Shown piece after piece: positions 7,727 through 14,376 of a stretch of 21,563 nucleotides of DNA. Within the stretch, counting starts at the first letter, position 1, and the number at the start of each line of letters is the position of its first letter. Where the stretch lies: assembly GCA_023399035.1 (NCBI GenBank), contig JAEWQX010000132.1, positions 1 through 21,563 of the forward strand, written 5' to 3'. The position numbers and the translations under genes are program-made. The DNA comes from Bacillota bacterium (lineage in GTDB: Bacteria > Bacillota > Clostridia > Clostridiales > Clostridiaceae). A model generated the notes under the pieces. The model was not told the origin of the DNA. It searched no databases and was given only the letters and a program-made list of their open reading frames with translations.

Positions 7727-8683
7727 CTAGACTTCAAATCCAAGACCTTTTACAAGATCTATATCATCACTTGTCTTTATTCCTGAAGTTGTTAGAAGAT
7801 CTCCTGATATTGCAGCATTTACACCACTTTGAAATACTTTCTTTCCCTTATCATCTAAAAGAGCACGTCCCCCAGCTAGCCTTATCTGTGTCTTTGGCAT
7901 TATAAACCTGAATAGTGCAACAGTTCTGAGGACTTCATCATAAGAAATATGCTTCATATTTTCAAGTGGTGTTCCTTTTATAGGATTAAGTATATTTATT
8001 GGAACGCTATTTACATTAAGCTCCCTTAATGTAAATGCCATATCTACCCTGTCTTCCATAGATTCACCCATACCTATTATCCCACCGCTGCATACCTGGA
8101 GCCCAGCCTTCATCGCATTCTTTATTGTTGCAATCTTTTCATCATATGTATGAGTTGTACAGATATTAGGAAAATATCTTCTTGAAGTTTCAAGATTGTT
8201 ATGATATCTTGTTACACCTGCTTCCTTGAGCTTTTTCAATTCTTCATATGATAATAACCCATGGGATGCACAAAGTTCTATACTGCATTCATCATTAATA
8301 TTATTGTAAATATCCGCCACTTCATCTACTTCTTTGGAAGTGAGCTTCCTGCCAGACGTTACAATTGAAAATCTATGAACACCCTGAGAACAATTTGACT
8401 CTGCACTCTTCAATACCGTATCAGAATCTAAAAGCCCATATTCCTTTGCATATGTCCTAAAGTGTACTGACTGTGCACAGTATCTGCAGTTTTCGCTACA
8501 TCTTCCGCTCTTTCCGTTTATTATTGTACATAAACTGAATTTATTTCCGCATAATTTCCTTCTTATTTCATCTGCACCTTTCATAAGCTGATTAAGATCT
8601 TCATTTTGGATTTTTAAGATTTCTTCCTTATTCAGCATACCTCCATTAAGCACTTTTTCCTTAAATTTTTCAATATCGCCCAC
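7727..8683 (-). CDS. bioB: Biotin synthase BioB
   Basis: A 318-residue radical SAM enzyme that inserts sulfur into dethiobiotin, the last step of biotin synthesis. The [4Fe-4S]/SAM motif is SGRCSENCRYCAQS (Cys 62, 66 and 69), as in BioB. Further BioB hallmarks are ELCASHG and LQVCSGGIIGMGES (cysteine ligands of the auxiliary [2Fe-2S] cluster) and RLAGGRALL (the conserved cluster-binding Arg). Length is normal for the family. I take the GTG at 8683 as start: GGAGGG lies 7 nt before it, whereas the in-frame ATG at 8698 overlaps that RBS. No bioA, bioD, bioF or bioY is adjacent, so this is a stand-alone unit. A promoter overlapped by a BirA-like operator lies about 380 nt upstream (9067-9120). 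Confidence 0.96.
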   Translation of the reverse strand: MGDIEKFKEKVLNGGMLNKEEILKIQNEDLNQLMKGADEIRRKLCGNKFSLCTIINGKSGRCSENCRYCAQSVHFRTYAKEYGLLDSDTVLKSAESNCSQGVHRFSIVTSGRKLTSKEVDEVADIYNNINDECSIELCASHGLLSYEELKKLKEAGVTRYHNNLETSRRYFPNICTTHTYDEKIATIKNAMKAGLQVCSGGIIGMGESMEDRVDMAFTLRELNVNSVPINILNPIKGTPLENMKHISYDEVLRTVALFRFIMPKTQIRLAGGRALLDDKGKKVFQSGVNAAISGDLLTTSGIKTSDDIDLVKGLGFEV

Positions 8684-8885
8684 TATTATTCCCTCCATTA
8701 AATACCTTTATATATTACAATCTGAAACACATAATATTTCTTCAAATGATTCAGGTGAACTTTCTCACCATAATTGTCTATCACATAATTAAATCGAATT
8801 ATATTGATTAAAATCTAAAAGACCAGTATAAATATATTATTCTCTAAAAGCTGCTAAATTCAGTAGTCACTAATATTAATTAAGC

Positions 8886-8912
8886 TTTCCCAACATTCTG
8901 GGAAATTCCCAG
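8886..8912 (-). other. Two mutually exclusive hairpins in the bioB leader
   Basis: CTGGGAA/TTCCCAG (8898-8912) and TTTCCCA/TGGGAAA (8886-8892 with 8899-8905) share the 8899-8905 arm, so only one can form at a time. No T run follows directly, so neither is a standard terminator. Confidence 0.45.
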
Positions 8913-9066
8913 TTTAAAATATATTAACTTACTGCAATATATAATTAATATAATTCTTAATATGATATATCTATTTTTTATACCCTAAAATAATTAAACA
9001 ATCATTCTAAAACAATTTGAATTTTAAAGAATTATATCCTTTTTTTGTATTTCATGCTTTATACTT

Positions 9067-9095
9067 ATTGTACATAGAATATTTTTCATTGTCAA
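9067..9095 (-). promoter_or_regulatory. Strong sigma-A promoter, probably for bioB
   Basis: On the minus strand: perfect -35 TTGACA (9095-9090), a 17-bp spacer and -10 TACAAT (9072-9067). The predicted start is near 9060. bioB (8683) is the first gene downstream. Confidence 0.78.
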
Positions 9096-9120
9096 CTTTA
9101 TAACTTAATTAAGTTTACAA
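9089..9120 (-). promoter_or_regulatory. BirA-like biotin operator
   Basis: The minus strand reads TTGTAAAC-N16-GTTGACAA; the two half-sites match at 7 of 8 positions as an inverted repeat. This fits the known BirA box family (E. coli and Bacillus operators use TTGT(A/T)AAC half-sites with similar spacing). The second half-site overlaps the -35 TTGACA, so a bound repressor would block RNA polymerase. It lies upstream of bioB, the expected target. Confidence 0.75.
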
Positions 9121-9131
9121 TTGTAATAAAA

Positions 9132-9172
9132 AATTCATTCCAGATAAATATTTTTTATATCCAGAATGAATT
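9132..9172 (-). terminator. Terminator of the 525-residue LRR/CW protein gene
   Basis: A 9-bp stem AATTCATTC (9132-9140) / GAATGAATT (9164-9172), extended by GATA/TATC after a 2-bp mismatch. On the minus strand it is followed by TTTTTTATT. It lies 25 bp past the stop codon. Confidence 0.8.
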
Positions 9173-9196
9173 AAATCTTTATATTTTATTGCCTGT

Positions 9197-10774
9197 TTAT
9201 CTTACCCATGCACCACTTGAATTTACATAATATCCATCAATCCATGTATTTGCTGCCATCTTTCCATCACCATAATAGAAATAATACCATTGTCCATCTA
9301 TATACTGCCATCCTTTTCTCATCATGCCGTAAACTCCGCTGTCAGTACTTCTGTTAAAGTAATACCAGTATCCGTTTATTTTCTGCCATCCGCTCTTCAT
9401 TATTCCCACACTTGAAGATGAGCTTTCGTCTAGATAATAGTAAGCTCCATTAAGGTTTATAAATCCTGTAGCCATCTTTCCATCACTATAGAAGTAATAC
9501 CAGCTTCCATTATTGTATAGCCATCCTGTCTGCATCCATCCTTTTTCTTTTGACCCTGAAACCTGAGGATTGAAATAATACCAGTATCCATTTATACATT
9601 TCCATCCTGTTATAAGCTTTCCTATATTAGCGGATGATGGTTCAAGATAGTAAATTACATCAGTTCCAAGCTTTATGAATTCTGTAGCCATCTGTCCATC
9701 ACTATAAAAGTAATATCTTGCTCCGTCAATGTCCTTCCAGCCTGTTGCAAAAGCATTGGTGTTTTCAACATAATATCTCTTTCCGTCTATAACATTCCAT
9801 CCTTCCTGTCTTTGTGATGGATCATCTGTAACATTTACATTTCCTCCATTTGAAGTCTGTACACTATCAATTGATTCATTCATACTTAAGATACTGTCTT
9901 CGGGCTTCCTGCTTATATTATCAACTATAGACTGTCCCCATACAACCTGATCAAATACTGGCGAATTAGAAAATGCATATGTTGCTATCTTATTCCTTAT
10001 AGGAAATTCTCCATCAGTAAGGCTGCTGCAGTTTGAGAAAGCATATGGTTCAACAAAAGTAAGGTTGTTTTCAAAAACTGCCTTTTTAAGATTTGCACAG
10101 TTTTCAAATGCACTCTGCCTTACTTCAATCATGCTTTCAGGTATCTTTACACTTGTAATATCATTGTTTCCTGATAATACTCCTTGTCCTACTGCAAGAA
10201 CACCTGAAGGAATAACAACTTCTCCACTCTTGTCCTTTGCATCAATAAGAACCTTATTGATAATCAAAAAGCCATCATTGTATTTCTGATTTTCAATCCA
10301 CTTTGTTCCTGCAAAAGAGCTGAGGCTTATACGTGTTGTTGTGCTTGGCATATCTATCTTTTCAAGATTTATGCATCCAGAAAATGCATTATCATGTATC
10401 TTTCTCACACATGATGGTATCTTTATGCTTTTAACAACAGGAAATTCCCTAATATACCTGTCCATAACTGTAAGTCTCATTATTCCTGTGACTTTCATAC
10501 CATTAAGCTCTGAAGGTATCTGTATGTTTTCCTTAAGATTCTCTAAACCAAAAAGGCATACTGTTCCATCTTCATATTTATAGTATTTCCACTTATTACC
10601 ATAAATATCAGTAGCCTCTTGTGGAAGTTCAGAATCCAGAATTCCAACTTCCTTATATTCAACCATTTCGTGATATGGATCTGCATGAGCAGTAATAGTA
10701 TTTTGTGCAAAAATCGAAATCGAACTCAAGCATGCTGCCATAAGCCCAATTATAATCTTGTTTTTCTTAATCAT
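9197..10774 (-). CDS. Secreted BspA-type leucine-rich repeat protein with C-terminal CW repeats
   Basis: A 525-residue exported protein. A signal peptide (about 1-31, ending TAHA-DP) is followed by a short domain (DIYGNKWKYYKYEDGTVCLFG) and BspA/Treponema-type LRRs (about 84-280) with the typical xxVKIPxxV..I...AF..C..L pattern. An Asn/Ser linker (about 285-322) leads into about nine CW repeats (about 325-525) such as NGYWYYFN and NGSWYYFYSDGKMATGF. BspA-type LRRs mediate adhesion or protein binding; CW repeats tether the protein to wall polymers, so it is probably a surface protein. The N-terminus (MIKKNKII) and domain order match the 719-residue protein, so the two are paralogues. The ATG at 10774 has GAGGGTG upstream. 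It sits alone between the ABC operon and bioB. Confidence 0.92.
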   Translation of the reverse strand: MIKKNKIIIGLMAACLSSISIFAQNTITAHADPYHEMVEYKEVGILDSELPQEATDIYGNKWKYYKYEDGTVCLFGLENLKENIQIPSELNGMKVTGIMRLTVMDRYIREFPVVKSIKIPSCVRKIHDNAFSGCINLEKIDMPSTTTRISLSSFAGTKWIENQKYNDGFLIINKVLIDAKDKSGEVVIPSGVLAVGQGVLSGNNDITSVKIPESMIEVRQSAFENCANLKKAVFENNLTFVEPYAFSNCSSLTDGEFPIRNKIATYAFSNSPVFDQVVWGQSIVDNISRKPEDSILSMNESIDSVQTSNGGNVNVTDDPSQRQEGWNVIDGKRYYVENTNAFATGWKDIDGARYYFYSDGQMATEFIKLGTDVIYYLEPSSANIGKLITGWKCINGYWYYFNPQVSGSKEKGWMQTGWLYNNGSWYYFYSDGKMATGFINLNGAYYYLDESSSSSVGIMKSGWQKINGYWYYFNRSTDSGVYGMMRKGWQYIDGQWYYFYYGDGKMAANTWIDGYYVNSSGAWVR

Positions 10775-10805
10775 TATTTCACCCTCTATTAATTTTTCCT
10801 CATTT

Positions 10806-10846
10806 TACTATAATAATACAATTTATATTTTTCTTTTTAGTACTGT
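10806..10846 (-). promoter_or_regulatory. Shared upstream block of secreted CW-protein genes, copy 2
   Basis: On the minus strand: ACAGTACTAAAAAGAAAAATA (its start at 10846) followed after about 26 bp by TATAGTA (10812-10806). It is the most diverged of the three copies (GTACT instead of GTACC). Confidence 0.35.
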
Positions 10847-10902
10847 ATTTCTAATTTACATATAAATATATATAAATATTATAATTTCCTATGCAAAATA
10901 AA

Positions 10903-10945
10903 AGTGCATTAAATATTAGAAATATATCTAAATATTAAATGCACT
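10903..10945 (-). terminator. Terminator of the cysteine-type ABC operon
   Basis: Arms 10903-10920 and 10927-10945 pair over about 17 bp (AGTGCATT...TAGA / TCTA...AATGCACT) with one bulge and a 6-nt loop. The minus strand continues with TTTTATTTT. It lies about 80 bp past the lipoprotein stop codon. Confidence 0.75.
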
Positions 10946-11025
10946 ATAAAATATTCATTAATCTGTTTATATTATCACTTTTTATGATCTTCATATATAC
11001 ATTCAGCAGGGATTTATAATCTTTT

Positions 11026-11901
11026 TTATTTTATGGTTCCACCTTCAACAACAAGACTATCTTCAAATTCTTTTCCATATACTGACTCCAAAGTTTCTTC
11101 ATAAGCCTTGTGTACAAAATTTTCACGTCCTAAAGCTTCAAGTTCAGTGTTTATCCACTCTTTAAGCTCTGTATTTCCTTTTGCTACAGCCGGTGCAATT
11201 GTATCCTCATTTCCTAATGATGAAACGCCCACAGTGAATCCAGGATTGTCCTTAGCCCATGCAATAACCTCTGTATTATCACTTAATATACCATCTCCAC
11301 GTCCATCTTTTAACGCCTGGAATATTTCTGAATACTGCTCATATTTCATAAGTTCTACATCTGGATGATTTTCTGTCATAAATGTCTCTGCTGTTGTGCC
11401 TTTTGCTACAATAATTTTTTTGCCCTTAAGTTCATCTTCTGACTTGATAGGATCATCTTCTGGTGAAACTATTCCTAGGGATACTTTCATATAAGGATCT
11501 GCAAAATCCACCTTTTCCTTTCTCTCATCTGTAACAGTGAAGTTTGCCATTATTATATCAACCTTGTTTGATTCAAGATAAGCAACCCTACTTGCAGCAT
11601 CTACAAGTACAAATTCTGCTTTTGATTCATCGCCTAAAAGATCTTTTGCAAATTTCTTTGCAATATATACGTCAAAACCTTGATTTTCACCATTTGAATC
11701 TACATATCCAAAAGGCGCCTTATCACTGAATACACCGATCTTTATAGTGCCTCTCTCCTTAATATCTTCAATAGTGCTCTTATTAGCCTGTCCAGAACTG
11801 GTGCTTCCGTTTGATGATGATGTGCTTCCGCATCCAGATAATGAAGCTGCTGCTAAAACTCCTGCTACAATTAAAGCTGATAATTTTCTTAATTTTTTCA
11901 T
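11026..11901 (-). CDS. Amino acid ABC transporter substrate-binding lipoprotein, CjaA-like (probably cysteine)
   Basis: A 291-residue lipoprotein. The signal peptide ends in lipobox LSGC (Cys24), followed by a Ser/Gly/Asn tether and a full SBP_bac_3 (type II periplasmic-binding) domain. Its motifs, FGYVDSNGENQGFDV, LVDAASRVAYLESNKVDII, ANFTVTDERKEKVDFADPYM, AKGTTAETF and the terminal VVEGGTI, resemble from memory the Campylobacter CjaA cysteine-binding protein and its Firmicute relatives. Cysteine (or cystine) is therefore the favoured ligand, but this is inference by resemblance. I prefer the ATG at 11901, whose AAGGG is about 10 nt away, over the ATG at 11907, which is too close to the RBS. 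It is the last gene of a four-gene minus-strand operon, 34 bp after the ATPase gene. Confidence 0.88.
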   Translation of the reverse strand: MKKLRKLSALIVAGVLAAASLSGCGSTSSSNGSTSSGQANKSTIEDIKERGTIKIGVFSDKAPFGYVDSNGENQGFDVYIAKKFAKDLLGDESKAEFVLVDAASRVAYLESNKVDIIMANFTVTDERKEKVDFADPYMKVSLGIVSPEDDPIKSEDELKGKKIIVAKGTTAETFMTENHPDVELMKYEQYSEIFQALKDGRGDGILSDNTEVIAWAKDNPGFTVGVSSLGNEDTIAPAVAKGNTELKEWINTELEALGRENFVHKAYEETLESVYGKEFEDSLVVEGGTIK

Positions 11902-11935
11902 AATCATTCTTCCCTTCTATTTTAAATTTACAATA

Positions 11936-12688
11936 TTATTGATAGCTGAATATATTTAAGAACTGTCCTGCACGTTCAGTACTCGGATTAGTAAAGAATT
12001 TATCAGGACTTGATTCTTCGCATATCCTTCCTTCATCCATGAATATTATCCTGTCTGCAACTGCTTCTGCAAATCCCATTTCATGAGTTACAATAACCAT
12101 TGTCATGCCCTGTTTAGCGAGACCCAGCATAACATCCAGTACTTCTCTGACCATTTCAGGATCTAGTGATGCAGTAACCTCATCAAATAAAATCACTTCA
12201 GGATTCATGCATAATGCCCTTACTATAGCTATCCTCTGCTTCTGACCTCCTGAAAGCTGTCTTGGATATGAATTCTTTCTATCAAGCAGTCCAACTTTTT
12301 CAAGAAGTCTTTCTGCCTGTTCTGTGACTTCAGACTTATCCCTCTTTTGAACCTTTAGAGGTCCAAGAGTTATGTTTTCAATCACTGTCATGTGAGGAAA
12401 CAGCTCATAATTTTGAAATACCATTCCCACTTTTTCATGTATTTCCTGCCAGTTGATATTTTTATCGCTGAAGCTCATATCTTTAAACTTTATTTCTCCG
12501 CTCTGGATTTTTTCAATGCCATTAAGGCATCTTAAAAATGTACTCTTTCCACATCCTGAAGGTCCAAGTATTACAAGAACTTCTCCTTCATGGAGACTTA
12601 AATCTATTCCATTCAATACCTTCCTGTCATCATATTCCTTATATATATTCTTAACCTGCAATAATACAGGCCTGTTTTCCTTATCCAT
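11936..12688 (-). CDS. Polar amino acid ABC transporter ATP-binding protein
   Basis: A 250-residue ATPase of the GlnQ/HisP-type importer group. Walker A is GPSGCGKST (42-50), the Q-loop is Q92 in VFQNYELFPH, the signature LSGGQ is at 145-149, Walker B is VILFDE with catalytic E170, the D-loop is ASLDP, and the switch His is H202 (THEMGF). All catalytic residues are present. It powers the permease pair encoded just upstream. The ATG at 12688 has AGGAGG 6 nt before it. Gaps of 65 bp (from the permease) and 34 bp (to the lipoprotein) support one operon. Confidence 0.95.
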   Translation of the reverse strand: MDKENRPVLLQVKNIYKEYDDRKVLNGIDLSLHEGEVLVILGPSGCGKSTFLRCLNGIEKIQSGEIKFKDMSFSDKNINWQEIHEKVGMVFQNYELFPHMTVIENITLGPLKVQKRDKSEVTEQAERLLEKVGLLDRKNSYPRQLSGGQKQRIAIVRALCMNPEVILFDEVTASLDPEMVREVLDVMLGLAKQGMTMVIVTHEMGFAEAVADRIIFMDEGRICEESSPDKFFTNPSTERAGQFLNIFSYQ

Positions 12689-12753
12689 GATTATCCTCCT
12701 ATCATATTATTATCTATCAGCTTTAAACTCTGCTGTCCATTTCCATATATTTT

Positions 12754-13431
12754 CTAACTATTCCATTTTGCTTCAAGATTTTTTGATATTCTTGATAATG
12801 GATAACAGATTGTAAAATATAGGAAAAATATAAATCCATATATCCAGAAAGATGCAGCTGGAAATTCAAATCTCGATGTTTCTATAATCTGCTGGCCAAT
12901 TTTAACCACATCTATAACACCTATGAGCACTACAAGCGATGTTGTCTTGACCATCCTTGTTGCAAGGTTTATAGTTCCTGGAATCATTCTTCTTACAGCC
13001 TGCGGAATCAATATATACCTGTAAAGCTGTAGTTTATTTAATCCAAGGGCCTGTCCAGATTCAATCTGATGCTTTGGAAGTGACACAAGTGCACCTCTAA
13101 CAATATCCCCCATTTCAGCAGCTCCCCACAAAGTAAATACGATTATAGAAACACTTTCACCGCTCAAATCAATGTTCAATACATTAGTTACTTCAAAATA
13201 AAATATAAACAGCCATACAAGTGTAGGAATTATTCTAAATGATTCAAGATAAATTTTGTTAATAAAAATGATAACATTATTTTTAGATGTTCTGATTAAT
13301 CCTATAAGGATTCCCAATATAGAACCTATTATTATAGAGATAAAAGCAATTTCTGATGTTGTAATTAACCCTTCAAAAATACGCTGAAGATTTCTGCCTT
13401 GAAAAATAACACTAACTGCCGAATTCTGCAT
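12754..13431 (-). CDS. Polar amino acid ABC transporter permease (second)
   Basis: A 225-residue membrane protein of the HisM/GlnP type, with about five transmembrane segments and the EAA-loop region IESGQALGLNKLQLYRYILIPQA, which docks on the ATPase. It pairs with the permease encoded just upstream, whose 3' end it overlaps by 20 bp (13412-13431), indicating translational coupling. The ATG at 13431 has AGGAAG about 8 nt upstream. It opens MQNSAVSVIFQGRN and is of normal family length. Confidence 0.93.
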   Translation of the reverse strand: MQNSAVSVIFQGRNLQRIFEGLITTSEIAFISIIIGSILGILIGLIRTSKNNVIIFINKIYLESFRIIPTLVWLFIFYFEVTNVLNIDLSGESVSIIVFTLWGAAEMGDIVRGALVSLPKHQIESGQALGLNKLQLYRYILIPQAVRRMIPGTINLATRMVKTTSLVVLIGVIDVVKIGQQIIETSRFEFPAASFWIYGFIFFLYFTICYPLSRISKNLEAKWNS

Positions 13432-14077
13432 ATCTCAACTTCCTTTCCAATAGCCATAAAACAAAAGATACGGGTAAAATTATAATAAGATAAGCAATAA
13501 CAAGCATTGCCAGAGATTCAGATGTTCTGTAATACATACCTATGAGGTCCTTTGTAAGATTTGTTAATTCTATTATTGATATTGCTCCAAGTATTGAAGT
13601 TTCTTTTAAAAGAAATATAAAGTTTGCGCTTATTGAAGGCATGCTTATTGAAAAAGCCTGTGGAATTATAACGTACCTTATAAGCTGAGCCTTTGAAAGG
13701 CCTATACTTATTCCGCTTTCAATTTGAGTTTTTGTAACTGCTTCAAATCCGCTTCTAAAAGCTTCTGCCATATAACCTCCTCCTAAGAAAGTAAGTCCAA
13801 TTACTGCACATGTAGTTTCATTCATTGTCAGCCCAAGCTTTGGAAGTCCAAAATACAAGAAAAATAACTGTATAAGCAGTGGTGTATTTCTTGAAAGCTC
13901 AATATATGCCTTTACAATACCATATAGAATCTTCACTTTAAAATATAAAATTATACTGCATGCCATACCGATTATAAATGATAATAATATTCCTATAAAA
14001 CCAAGCTTAAGTGTAATGCCTGCGGCTTTTAAATATAAAGGTATATTTTCCACAACAAAGCTCCAATCAATGTTCAT
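13412..14077 (-). CDS. Polar amino acid ABC transporter permease (first gene of operon)
   Basis: A 221-residue membrane protein of the same His/Glu/Gln permease family. It has an N-terminal helix, the ELSRNTPLLIQLFFLYFGLP motif typical of this family, and the EAA loop (IESGISIGLSKAQLIRYVIIPQA). It is the first gene after a strong promoter (14137-14165), with a G-rich RBS (GGAAGGGGGG) just before the ATG at 14077. It and the next gene presumably form a heterodimeric channel. Its sequence is clearly different from the second permease, so this is not a recent duplication. Confidence 0.93.
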   Translation of the reverse strand: MNIDWSFVVENIPLYLKAAGITLKLGFIGILLSFIIGMACSIILYFKVKILYGIVKAYIELSRNTPLLIQLFFLYFGLPKLGLTMNETTCAVIGLTFLGGGYMAEAFRSGFEAVTKTQIESGISIGLSKAQLIRYVIIPQAFSISMPSISANFIFLLKETSILGAISIIELTNLTKDLIGMYYRTSESLAMLVIAYLIIILPVSFVLWLLERKLRYAEFGS

Positions 14078-14106
14078 ATCATAGCCCCCCTTCCAAGTTA
14101 CACTTT

Positions 14107-14131
14107 ATTTCCTACTATTCGTGTCGGATTA
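14107..14131 (-). promoter_or_regulatory. Candidate operator dyad downstream of the ABC promoter
   Basis: The minus strand reads TAATCC-N13-GGAAAT just after the -10 box, near +1. The ATnCC...GGnAT style dyad sits where a repressor would block initiation. CymR, the Firmicute cysteine regulator, binds sites with CC...GG dyads, but I cannot confirm its consensus here. Confidence 0.3.
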
Positions 14132-14136
14132 CTTGT

Positions 14137-14165
14137 ATATTATCAAATATACCCAATTTTGTCAA
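14137..14165 (-). promoter_or_regulatory. Sigma-A promoter of the ABC operon
   Basis: On the minus strand: perfect -35 TTGACA (14165-14160), a 17-bp spacer and -10 TAATAT (14142-14137). The predicted leader is about 55 nt. Confidence 0.8.
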
Positions 14166-14322
14166 GATTAATTATTTAATTATTTCTATAATATAAGTTA
14201 TAAGATGACATATATTTTAATAAAAAAATCACCGTCTTTTTCTCTTGTCACGCATGGTATTACCTACATACAGCCATGCTAATACTTATATATTCGCAGT
14301 TTCTGCCCTTAAAAAAGTGTAC

Positions 14323-14354
14323 AAAAAAGCACCCAGTGTTCCAAACCGGATGCT
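14323..14354 (-). terminator. Terminator of the 719-residue LRR/CW protein gene
   Basis: On the minus strand AGCATCCGG (14354-14346) pairs with CTGGGTGCT (14336-14328): 9 bp with two G-T pairs and a 9-nt loop, then T6. It lies 23 bp past the stop codon. Confidence 0.85.
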
Positions 14355-14376
14355 TCAAAATTTATCTTAGAAAATT

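Larger units (their letters stand above)
8684..9196. other. Long bioB leader and terminator of the upstream LRR gene
   Basis: 513 bp without a convincing gene. From right to left (minus-strand direction): the LRR-protein terminator (9132-9172), a BirA-like operator (9089-9120), a sigma-A promoter (9067-9095), then about 377 nt of untranslated leader. The leader contains overlapping hairpins at 8886-8912 and a small stem GGTGA...TCACC at 8754-8769. The longest start-to-stop frames on the leader strand that I checked are only a few codons long. Confidence 0.6.
14078..14376. other. Leader and promoter region of the ABC operon
   Basis: About 300 bp. It holds the ABC operon promoter (14137-14165), a candidate operator dyad (14107-14131), a 6-bp stem GCATGG/CCATGC with a 16-nt loop (14252-14279) of unknown role, and the terminator of the upstream LRR gene (14323-14354). 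Confidence 0.7.

Noticed and set aside
14078..14376. T-box leader for the amino acid ABC operon
   Set aside because: The transcript leader from the strong promoter is only about 55 nt and lacks the conserved T-box sequence.
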